A stretch of 7,038 nt of DNA from an uncultured Bacteroidales bacterium (GTDB taxonomy: Bacteria > Bacteroidota > Bacteroidia > Bacteroidales > Muribaculaceae). Numbering within the stretch: the first letter of the stretch is position 1; every line of letters begins with the position of its first letter. Positions 1 through 5,205 of this stretch are shown here, piece after piece. Under the pieces are notes generated by a model that saw nothing but the letters and a program-made list of their open reading frames with translations, was not told where the DNA came from and ran no database searches. The stretch spans positions 1 through 7,038 of the forward strand of contig USHH01000117.1 of assembly GCA_900554345.1 (NCBI GenBank), given 5' to 3'. The position numbers were made by a program, and so were the translations under genes.

Positions 1-170
1 AACGCCGAGGCGCCCCCCCCCCCCGCCATTACAGGCACGAAGGGAAGCGTCTCCGTGGAATCGGCCGCCAAACCCTCATGGGCACGCGAAGGTGACGGCT
101 CCTCCAGCTGGCGGGCCGTGATGACGCCTATGAAGACTATCAGCAGCAGATATATGAAAAACCGTCTCAA
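1..170 (-). CDS. N-terminal part of a membrane-anchored or secreted protein, unknown function, off left edge
   Basis: I do not recognise this protein. The minus-strand frame is open from a TTG codon at 170-168 to the window edge, about 56 codons. An in-frame TAA lies two codons upstream (176-174), so TTG is the only plausible start that keeps the N-terminus. The visible protein begins with two arginines, then a hydrophobic stretch (FFIYLLLIVFIGVI, residues about 4-17), then a polar Pro/Ser/Glu-rich segment. This is the layout of a signal anchor or uncleaved signal peptide followed by an extracytoplasmic linker. No ATG occurs in frame before residue 45. Third positions are mostly G or C, as in the neighbours. 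A TAnnTTTG promoter box about 63 bases upstream supports it. A 12-G tract sits near residues 46-50. The opposite-strand frame at 55-258 is less likely because it has neither protein character nor a promoter. Confidence 0.5.
   Translation of the reverse strand, partial: MRRFFIYLLLIVFIGVITARQLEEPSPSRAHEGLAADSTETLPFVPVMAGGGGASA
13..24. repeat. 12-base homopolymer, C on plus and G on minus
   Basis: Twelve consecutive C are read on the plus strand. On the minus strand they lie inside the partial left-edge gene and encode part of an Ala-Gly-Gly-Gly-Gly-Ala stretch. As read, the frame stays open to the window edge. Such a tract could change length by slipped-strand mispairing, or could be a sequencing artefact. 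Confidence 0.85.
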
Positions 171-232
171 AGATTATGGTCTCTTATGGATGCGGAGCGC
201 GCCGGAGGCACACGCCGCAATGGTTCAAGCTG

Positions 233-266
233 CAAAATTAGCAAAAATTCCTGACTGAAGGCCAAC
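233..266 (-). promoter_or_regulatory. Bacteroidota-type promoter for the left-edge gene
   Basis: On the minus strand TAATTTTG (240-233) matches the -7 consensus TAnnTTTG exactly. GTTG (266-263) is a three-of-four match to the -33 TTTG, with a 22-base spacer, slightly longer than the usual 19-21. Transcription would start near 226 and leave a leader of about 55 bases before the TTG start. The element lies just beyond the stop of the HD-domain gene, so the left-edge gene probably has its own promoter. Confidence 0.45.
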
Positions 267-273
267 CGTCATG

Positions 274-816
274 TTAATTGAGTTTAAAAAAGAGGTCGTG
301 CAGCTCGAGGAAACGACGCAGCGTGTCGGGCCCATGGGCCTCCATCTGCCTGATGACCTTGTCGATAGGCTTGGGAGCGGCGAGCTCGCCTGATTTGGAG
401 AAGAACTTGTCGGCATAGCATATGAGCTTCTCCTCAAGGGTCTGCGGCGTCATGTCGCGCAGGGGGAGGGGGAGGTGCTGGCTCATAATGTCGTCGACCG
501 TGAGCCCCGCTCCGGTGTGACGCTCGCAGACGAGCGCGTGTCTCGGGAATCCCGCCTCCCTCATAAGCCGTGCGCCCTCCACGCCGTGACAGATATACGG
601 CAGGGAGCCGTGGCAGTGGATCGAGGGGGCATCGGTAAGGAAGATGCCGATGTCGTGGAGCATGGCCGCCTCCTCCACGAATGCGGGGTCGACGTCGAGG
701 CTTCGGCGGCGGGCGATGTCGAGAGCCATGCCGGCCACGGCCCGCGAGTGGATCATGAGGGTGTCGCGGAGAGGGGAGAGGGGGTAATGGCGGTCGATGA
801 TTTTCTGATAGTCCAT
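274..816 (-). CDS. HD (HDIG-type) domain protein, putative metal-dependent phosphohydrolase
   Basis: This 180-residue cytoplasmic protein carries the HD-superfamily metal ligands: His23 in MIHSRAV, the His54-Asp55 doublet in AMLHDIGIF, additional histidines at 77 (YICHG) and 100 (ERHTG), and Asp136 in CYADKFF. The superfamily hydrolyses phosphate esters, often of nucleotides; the substrate here cannot be told from sequence. The whole protein is essentially one HD domain. I recall close relatives of this length in gut Bacteroidales, annotated only as HDIG-domain proteins. I chose ATG 816-814 (MDYQKII). The longer frame up to 885 would add 23 uncharacteristic residues and begin inside the ilvE terminator hairpin. 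No convincing promoter is visible between that terminator and the start, so expression may depend on readthrough from ilvE or on a degenerate promoter. No frameshift or missing key residue is seen. Confidence 0.88.
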   Translation of the reverse strand: MDYQKIIDRHYPLSPLRDTLMIHSRAVAGMALDIARRRSLDVDPAFVEEAAMLHDIGIFLTDAPSIHCHGSLPYICHGVEGARLMREAGFPRHALVCERHTGAGLTVDDIMSQHLPLPLRDMTPQTLEEKLICYADKFFSKSGELAAPKPIDKVIRQMEAHGPDTLRRFLELHDLFFKLN

Positions 817-848
817 CTTCGGGTTGATAGGTAAAGTGTAAGGGTCAA

Positions 849-886
849 TAAAAAAAGATGTGCCGCATCGGAATGAGCGGCACATC
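849..886 (-). terminator. Rho-independent terminator after ilvE
   Basis: A perfect 10-bp inverted repeat (GATGTGCCGC at 857-866 with GCGGCACATC at 877-886) encloses a 10-base loop. On the minus strand the stem is followed by seven T, then ATT. It begins 17 bases past the ilvE stop codon, so it should end the ilvE transcript and separate it from the HD-domain gene. Confidence 0.9.
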
Positions 887-902
887 CTTTATCGTGTAGT
901 CA

Positions 903-1937
903 TCATTCGTCTACTTCGATGATCTCACACCAGTTGTGGGTGTCGGGCTCCTCGCCGTACTGGATGGCGCGGAGGCGGTTGTAGAGCTTCGTCGACCAGG
1001 GGCCGGCCTCGCCGGGATTGCCGAAGGTGTATTTGCGGCCGTTGTCGAGGTCGTCGATCTCGCAGATGGGGGAGATCACGGCTGCCGTGCCGCAGGCTCC
1101 TGCCTCTTCGAAAGTCTCGAGCTCCTCGATGCCGATATGGCGGGGCTCAACCTTCATGCCGAGGTCTTCGGCCACCTGACGGAGGCTCTTGTTGGTGATG
1201 GAGGGAAGGATCGACTCCGAAGCAGGAGTGATATATGTGTTGTCTTTGACGCCGAAGAAGTTGGCTGCGCCACACTCGTCGAGATACTTCTTCTCCTTGG
1301 GGTCGAGGTAGAGCATCACGGAATATCCGAGCTCATGGGCCTTCTCGCCGGCCACGAGGGAAGCCGCGTAGTTGCCGCCCACCTTGATGGAGCCTGTGCC
1401 CTTGGGAGCCACACGGTCGTATTCGCGTGAGAGGCAGACCTTCGTGGGCTTGAAGCCCTCCTTGAAGTAGGGGCCTACGGGAGTCACGAGCATGATCACC
1501 ATGTATTCAGACGCGGGCTTCACGCCGACACGGGCCGTGATGCCGATCTCAAGCGGGCGGATATAGAGGGAGGCGCCTGTGCCGTAGGGAGGCACGAAGC
1601 GGGCGTTGAGCTTCACGACCTTGCGCACCATCTCGCAGAAGAGCTCCACGGGCATGGGCTCCATCTTGATGCCCTCTGCGGAACGGATGAAGCGGCGGGC
1701 GTTCTCTTCCATGCGGAATACCCTGACCTTGCCGTCTTTGCCACGGAAGGCCTTGAGGCCCTCAAACGACTCCTGGCCGTAATGGAGGCAGGAAGCCGCG
1801 ATGTGGAGAGGCACGTATTCGGAGTCGGATACTTCAATGGGACCCCATTTGCCGTCCTTGAATGTGCAACGCACGTTGTAGTCGGTGGGCATGTAGGAAA
1901 AAGAGAGGTTTTTCCAGTCGATATCGGGTTGTGTCAT
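903..1937 (-). CDS. ilvE: branched-chain amino acid aminotransferase
   Basis: A PLP-dependent fold-type IV transaminase that interconverts Leu, Ile and Val with their 2-oxo acids using glutamate/2-oxoglutarate, the last step of branched-chain amino acid synthesis, in the cytoplasm. At 344 residues it is full length for this family. Visible signatures are the early HYGQESFEGLKAFR block (residues 52-65), the PLP lysine K185 in GSIKVGGNYAASL, E221 in the LDECGAANFFGV block equivalent to the conserved Glu of E. coli IlvE, the LPSITNKS segment (244-251) and the phosphate-binding GTAA loop (283-286). The ATG at 1937 follows an AT-rich leader with a duplicated decamer. The gene sits 55 bases after the 112-residue secreted protein with no terminator between, so they are probably co-transcribed; its own terminator follows. 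No ilv or leu biosynthetic gene adjoins it. D-amino acid transaminase and aminodeoxychorismate lyase share the fold but are shorter and lack this N-terminus. Confidence 0.97.
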   Translation of the reverse strand: MTQPDIDWKNLSFSYMPTDYNVRCTFKDGKWGPIEVSDSEYVPLHIAASCLHYGQESFEGLKAFRGKDGKVRVFRMEENARRFIRSAEGIKMEPMPVELFCEMVRKVVKLNARFVPPYGTGASLYIRPLEIGITARVGVKPASEYMVIMLVTPVGPYFKEGFKPTKVCLSREYDRVAPKGTGSIKVGGNYAASLVAGEKAHELGYSVMLYLDPKEKKYLDECGAANFFGVKDNTYITPASESILPSITNKSLRQVAEDLGMKVEPRHIGIEELETFEEAGACGTAAVISPICEIDDLDNGRKYTFGNPGEAGPWSTKLYNRLRAIQYGEEPDTHNWCEIIEVDE

Positions 1938-1960
1938 TTTTAATGGTATATTTTAATGGT
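1938..1960 (-). repeat. 10-bp direct repeat, 13-base period, in the ilvE leader
   Basis: On the minus strand ACCATTAAAA occurs twice (1960-1951 and 1947-1938), separated by TAT, with the second copy abutting the ilvE ATG. It may be an AT-rich translation-initiation region, a paired operator half-site, or a local duplication. Nothing in the sequence decides between these. Confidence 0.6.
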
Positions 1961-1992
1961 TGGTTAGATTCTCTTATGGAATAAGGGGCGTT

Positions 1993-2331
1993 TCAGACCG
2001 CGACCTTCACGGTGACGCCGTCGCCCACGGTGACGATGTAGACCCCATGGGCGGGAACGTTGAACCGTGAGACGCCCGGGGGAATCGTCTCTGAAGAGAC
2101 GAGGCGTCCGAGGATAGTGAAGACACGGATTTTCGTCTGGTGGGCCGTAGCCACGATGATGACGCCGGGAGCGGCCTTCACCTCTATCTCCTCCTCCTTC
2201 ACGATTGATTTCGAGCCGGGCAAGTCGCTTTTGAGCGGCTCCCAGCCCGTAGGCGACGCCATGGCGGCGAGGCCGGCAGCCGCGAGCGTGATCAGGGCGG
2301 CGAATCGCGATATAGATCGTAGGAAACACAT
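1993..2331 (-). CDS. small secreted protein resembling a T9SS C-terminal sorting domain, function unknown
   Basis: This 112-residue protein has a clear N-terminal signal peptide: Arg5 and Arg9, a hydrophobic core (about residues 10-24), and a likely cut near Ala25. After a short linker, the rest (about 48-112) has the alternating beta-strand pattern of type IX secretion C-terminal domains and related Bacteroidales C-terminal modules: EIEVKAAPGVIIV, then VFTILGRLV (70-78, compare the common VYNxxGQxV motif), a PPG turn, HGVYIVTVGDG (95-105, compare GxYxVxxxxG) and a final KVAV. In known T9SS cargo this module is attached to a large passenger; here it stands alone. It may be exported to the periplasm or surface. 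The start is the only ATG preserving the signal peptide. A -7 box ends eight bases before it. It is probably co-transcribed with ilvE. The fold assignment is by motif only and the role is unknown. Confidence 0.8.
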   Translation of the reverse strand: MCFLRSISRFAALITLAAAGLAAMASPTGWEPLKSDLPGSKSIVKEEEIEVKAAPGVIIVATAHQTKIRVFTILGRLVSSETIPPGVSRFNVPAHGVYIVTVGDGVTVKVAV

Positions 2332-2338
2332 AACGCCG

Positions 2339-2369
2339 CAAAGGTAACTAAAAAACTTCAGATAGCGAA
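2339..2369 (-). promoter_or_regulatory. Bacteroidota-type promoter for the 112-residue gene and ilvE
   Basis: TACCTTTG (2346-2339, minus strand) matches the -7 consensus TAnnTTTG exactly. TTCG (2369-2366) matches three of four -33 positions, with a 19-base spacer in the normal range. Only seven bases separate the box from the ATG, so the transcript should have almost no leader. No other promoter is seen for ilvE. Confidence 0.65.
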
Positions 2370-2380
2370 CTAATGTGGCA

Positions 2381-2415
2381 AATAAAAAAGCCCCGTCGGC
2401 GTTGACGGGGCTTTT
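2381..2415 (-). terminator. Rho-independent terminator after rpsA
   Basis: A 12-bp perfect stem (AAAAGCCCCGTC at 2386-2397, GACGGGGCTTTT at 2404-2415) has a 6-base loop. On the minus strand it runs into six T, then ATT. It starts 18 bases after the rpsA stop. It could partly work on the plus strand too (TTTTCT follows), but no plus-strand gene ends here. Confidence 0.93.
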
Positions 2416-2433
2416 CTCGGTATATCAGGGGCA

Positions 2434-4230
2434 TTATTTGCCTTCTTTCTGCATCTGCTCCTTGAGGGCCTGGAGAGCGCCGAGGTCACCGAGAGTGGTC
2501 TTCTCGATGGCCGGAGCTGCTACTGTCTCCTCCTCGCGGTTGTCGTTGCGCTTGGGCTTCTTCGACGAGGCCTTGGCGGCACGCTGCTCGGCCTTGTTGG
2601 CGTCTTCAGCGATGCGGCTGTGGCTGAGGATGATGCGCTTGCTGTCTTTGTTAAACTCGATCACCTTGAAGTTGAGCTTCTCGTCGAGCTTGGCCTGAGT
2701 GCCGTCTTCCTTCACGAGATGCTTGGGAGTGGCGAAGCCTTCGACACCGTACTCAAGGGAGATCACGGCGCCCTTGTCCATCACCTCGGTGATAGTGCCC
2801 TCGTGGATTGAGCCGACAGTGAAGATGGTCTCGAACACATCCCAGGGGTTCTCCTCGAGCTGCTTGTGGCCGAGGGAGAGACGACGGTTCTCCTTGTCGA
2901 TCTCAAGCACCTGCACCTCGATGTCGCTGCCGATGGAAGTGAACTCGGAGGGGTGTTTGATCTTCTTTGTCCAGGAGAGGTCGGAGATGTGGATGAGGCC
3001 GTCAACGCCCTCCTCGATCTCAACAAACACACCGAAGTTGGTGAAATTGCGCACCTTGGCGGCGTGACGGCTGCCGATGGCGTATTTCTCCTCGATGTTC
3101 TCCCAGGGGTCTTTCTTGAGCTGCTTGATGCCGAGGCTCATCTTGCGGTCTTCGCGGTCGAGGGTGAGGATCACGGCCTCCACCTCGTCGCCGACCTTGA
3201 GGAAGTCCTGGGCGGAGCGGAGGTGCTGGCTCCACGACATCTCGGAGACGTGGATCAGGCCCTCGACGCCGGGCTGCACCTCGACAAACGCACCGTAGTC
3301 GGCCATGACGACCACGCGGCCGTGGATATGGTCGCCCACCTTGAGGTTGGGATCGAGGTTGTCCCAGGGATGGGGGAGAAGCTGCTTCACGCCGAGGGCG
3401 ATACGCTTCTTGTCGTCGTTGAAGTCGATGATGACGACCTTGATGTCCTGGTCGAGCTGCACGACCTCGTGGGGATCGGAAACGCGGCCCCAGGAGAGGT
3501 CGGTGATGTGTACGAGACCGTCGACACCGCCGAGGTCCACGAATACGCCGTAGGCAGTGATGTTCTTCACCTTGCCCTCGAGCACCTGGCCCTTCTCGAG
3601 CTTGGAGATGATCTCGCGCTTCTGGGCCTCGAGCTCGGCCTCGATGAGCGCCTTGTGGCTTACCACCACGTTCTTATATTCCTGGTTGATCTTCACAACC
3701 TTGAATTCCATAGTCTTGTCGACGAAGACGTCGTAGTCGCGGATGGGGCGCACATCGATCTGCGAGCCGGGAAGGAAGGCCTCGATGCCGAATACATCGA
3801 CGATCATACCGCCCTTTGTGCGCGACTTCACGTAGCCCTTGATCACCTCGTCGTTCTCGAGAGCCTGGTTGACACGGTCCCAGGAGCGTGTCTGGCAGGC
3901 CTTCTTGTGGGAGAGGCGGAGCTGTCCGTTCTTGTCTTCGAGTGTCTCGATGAAGACCTCCACCTCGTCGCCGACCTTGAGGTCGGGATTGTAGCGGAAC
4001 TCCGAGACGGGGATGATGGCGTCTGATTTCATGCCGATGTCGACACGAACCTCACGTTTGCTGATGGATTTAACCACGCCGGTCACCACTTCATTGTCTT
4101 TAGCTGTCTTAAGAGACTCGTCGTAGGTGCTTACAAGCTCCTCGCGGCTCTTCGAACCAGCTGTCTCGCCGTTTGCATAGGCTTCCCAATCGAAATCCTC
4201 GATGGGGGATTGAACTTTAGATTCAGTCAT
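2434..4230 (-). CDS. rpsA: 30S ribosomal protein S1
   Basis: S1 binds mRNA on the 30S subunit and helps load and unfold it for initiation; this matters in Bacteroidota, whose mRNAs rarely use Shine-Dalgarno pairing. The protein has 598 residues and six S1 (OB-fold) repeats at about 45-109, 127-193, 214-282, 299-369, 386-456 and 473-538. Repeats 3-5 carry the strongest RNA-binding signature: YGVFVDLGGVDGLVHITDLSW (within 227-247), YGAFVEVQPGVEGLIHVSEMSW (312-333) and FGVFVEIEEGVDGLIHISDLSW (399-420, each partly conserved among them). Repeats 1 and 2 are divergent, as in E. coli S1, where they bind the ribosome. A charged, Lys/Ala-rich tail (541-570) ends in LGDLGALQALKEQM. The length is usual for Bacteroidales. 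The gene lies 66 bases after the OmpH-like gene with no recognisable promoter or terminator between, so readthrough is likely; a strong terminator follows. Confidence 0.98.
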   Translation of the reverse strand: MTESKVQSPIEDFDWEAYANGETAGSKSREELVSTYDESLKTAKDNEVVTGVVKSISKREVRVDIGMKSDAIIPVSEFRYNPDLKVGDEVEVFIETLEDKNGQLRLSHKKACQTRSWDRVNQALENDEVIKGYVKSRTKGGMIVDVFGIEAFLPGSQIDVRPIRDYDVFVDKTMEFKVVKINQEYKNVVVSHKALIEAELEAQKREIISKLEKGQVLEGKVKNITAYGVFVDLGGVDGLVHITDLSWGRVSDPHEVVQLDQDIKVVIIDFNDDKKRIALGVKQLLPHPWDNLDPNLKVGDHIHGRVVVMADYGAFVEVQPGVEGLIHVSEMSWSQHLRSAQDFLKVGDEVEAVILTLDREDRKMSLGIKQLKKDPWENIEEKYAIGSRHAAKVRNFTNFGVFVEIEEGVDGLIHISDLSWTKKIKHPSEFTSIGSDIEVQVLEIDKENRRLSLGHKQLEENPWDVFETIFTVGSIHEGTITEVMDKGAVISLEYGVEGFATPKHLVKEDGTQAKLDEKLNFKVIEFNKDSKRIILSHSRIAEDANKAEQRAAKASSKKPKRNDNREEETVAAPAIEKTTLGDLGALQALKEQMQKEGK

Positions 4231-4269
4231 TAAAAAAGGGTTAGTAAATAGGGTTAATATATTCTCCGG

Positions 4270-4288
4270 ATGATACTGCGGATATCAT
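4270..4288. repeat. short inverted repeat between the OmpH-like gene and rpsA
   Basis: ATGATA (4270-4275) and TATCAT (4283-4288) form a 6-bp AT-rich stem with a 7-base loop in the 66-base gap. No T run follows in the minus direction, so it does not look like an intrinsic terminator. It could be an operator, a processing site or chance. Confidence 0.35.
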
Positions 4289-4296
4289 GCCGATTT

Positions 4297-4899
4297 TTAT
4301 TTCTTCACTTTATTGTAGCGGGCGTTGAGGCCTTCCACCACCTCGTCGGTGATATCGAGCGCCGGATTGATGTAGAGGGTGGCGTTCTTGAAGAAGATTG
4401 CGTCGTAGCCGTGCTTGGCGTTATAGTCCTTGATGAAGGCCTCGATGGAGTCGTTGACGGTCTTCTGGGCCGTCATGGCGGCGTTCTCGAAATTCGACTG
4501 CAGGGTGGCCACGGAGCGCTGGGCCGTGTTCTGCATGTTGGCGATCTTCTGCTGGTCGGCCTTGTACGACTCCTCGGAGAGGTAGCCGTTGTTCTGCATC
4601 TTCTGTTGCATGGAGGTGGCAAACGACTGAATGGAGCTCTCGTGACGCTTCACTTCGTTCTCCATGTTGCTTTGCATCCTCATCATCTCCTCGTTGTAGT
4701 CTTTCGACAGATTGTATTTCAGCAACACGCTGTCGAGATCCACGTAACGGTAATTGGGCAGCGTGCCCGGCGCCGCTGCGGCTGCTGCGGCTTGTGTCTT
4801 TGATGGTGCCTGGGTGTCGTTGCCTCCGCACGACGCGAGGCCGAGGGCCAGGCCCGCTGCCAGCGTGAGCGAAGAGATGCGTAAAAGTTGTGATTTCAT
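4297..4899 (-). CDS. OmpH/Skp-family periplasmic chaperone-like lipoprotein
   Basis: This 200-residue protein belongs to the OmpH/Skp family, whose members hold unfolded outer-membrane proteins in the periplasm. It opens with a lipoprotein signal peptide: Lys2, Arg7, a hydrophobic core, and the lipobox LASC with the lipidated cysteine at 24. A low-complexity Ala tract follows (37-43). The family core starts at YRYVDLDSVLLKYN (50-63), continues through a long Gln/Glu/Met-rich helical region (about 65-155) fitting the Skp tentacle coiled coil, and closes with GYDAIFFKNATLYINP and LDITDEVVEGLN (164-192), the typical C-terminal strand and helix. Lipidation differs from soluble E. coli Skp, and I recall it in other Bacteroidota members. 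A single Asp four residues after the cysteine gives no clear surface-export signal, so periplasmic membrane anchoring is likely. Its leader is strongly structured, and rpsA follows, probably in the same transcript. Confidence 0.9.
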   Translation of the reverse strand: MKSQLLRISSLTLAAGLALGLASCGGNDTQAPSKTQAAAAAAAPGTLPNYRYVDLDSVLLKYNLSKDYNEEMMRMQSNMENEVKRHESSIQSFATSMQQKMQNNGYLSEESYKADQQKIANMQNTAQRSVATLQSNFENAAMTAQKTVNDSIEAFIKDYNAKHGYDAIFFKNATLYINPALDITDEVVEGLNARYNKVKK

Positions 4900-4922
4900 T
4901 ATTTAGGTTAATATTGATATTC

Positions 4923-5010
4923 CTGTCGATTAACGGCGTCGGACGCCCGAAGCACGGCCTCTCTGGCCACGCTCCGCGCGAGCGCGTCTCGCTTGCTCTC
5001 TAAGAGACAG
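4923..5010 (-). promoter_or_regulatory. structured 5' leader of the OmpH-like gene
   Basis: Read as minus-strand RNA, 4976-4965 pairs with 4959-4948 in a 12-bp stem with loop AGAGA: nine Watson-Crick pairs and three G-U wobbles. On the plus strand those wobbles become A-C mismatches, so the fold favours minus-strand RNA. It directly abuts a second hairpin (4947-4943 with 4939-4935, loop CCG). GACAG at 4927-4923 can pair with CUGUC at 5010-5006 to close the domain, although the transcription start may fall inside that arm. A further short hairpin is possible at 5006-4996. The element lies between the -7 box and the start codon. No U run follows any stem. I cannot match it to a named RNA family. 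Confidence 0.5.
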
Positions 5011-5018
5011 CAAAAGTA
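5011..5018 (-). promoter_or_regulatory. -7 promoter box for the OmpH-like gene (and probably rpsA)
   Basis: TACTTTTG (5018-5011, minus strand) matches TAnnTTTG exactly. The -33 element is weak: ATTG at 5046-5043 has a 24-base spacer, and TTAT at 5042-5039 has a 20-base spacer. The expected start near 5005 gives a leader of about 105 bases. Confidence 0.6.
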
Positions 5019-5078
5019 ACGCAATTCCTACTAATATAATAACAATAACCGTTAATTTCACTTTTTTTAAGGATTCGC

Positions 5079-5092
5079 GGGGCCTCGGCCCC
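5079..5092. repeat. GC-rich palindrome in the divergent intergenic region
   Basis: GGGGCC (5079-5084) and GGCCCC (5087-5092) flank TC, giving at least a 5-bp stem with a CTCG tetraloop. It stands out in AT-rich surroundings. It lies between the two divergent -7 boxes, so it is probably not in either transcript. No T run follows on either strand at the base of the stem, which argues against a terminator; an operator is possible. Confidence 0.4.
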
Positions 5093-5154
5093 CAAAAGAT
5101 TCTGCAAAATTAAGAAAAAAACCGATTTATACCCAAAATTACGCTTGCTTTTGT

Positions 5155-5162
5155 TAACTTTG
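5155..5162 (+). promoter_or_regulatory. -7 promoter box for hflX
   Basis: TAACTTTG matches TAnnTTTG exactly, 43 bases before the hflX ATG. No good -33 TTTG lies at the usual distance; TTTA at 5126-5129 has a 25-base spacer. The expected start near 5168 gives a leader of about 38 bases, AT-rich and without a Shine-Dalgarno sequence. Confidence 0.6.
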
Positions 5163-5205
5163 CCATGACAGAAGCTCTTTTTTAATCCAAAGCATCTGGA
5201 AAATC

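Noticed and set aside
240..262. Possible terminator after the HD-domain gene (CCT/AGG stem followed by a T run)
   Set aside because: The stem has only three pairs, too weak to call, and it overlaps the promoter of the left-edge gene.
475..834. 119-codon plus-strand frame opposite the HD-domain gene
   Set aside because: The opposite strand carries the intact HD metal-binding motifs; this frame shows none of its own.
936..1430. 164-codon plus-strand frame opposite ilvE
   Set aside because: It is antisense to intact ilvE, including its active-site region, with no independent signal.
180..1980. Identical 11-mer TCTCTTATGGA at 180-190 and 1970-1980, both in leaders of minus-strand genes
   Set aside because: Several 11-base matches are expected by chance in 7 kb, and the flanking bases do not match.
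2866..4026. 386-codon plus-strand open frame opposite rpsA
   Set aside because: It is the antisense of a highly conserved, full-length rpsA. Its translation is a monotonous Leu/Val/Asp/Glu/His mix expected from the reverse complement of GC-rich S1 codons, with no promoter or leader.
5165..5185. Six-codon frame (MTEALF) upstream of hflX, a possible leader peptide
   Set aside because: Its ATG lies two bases after the -7 box, probably upstream of the transcription start, so it would not be in the mRNA.
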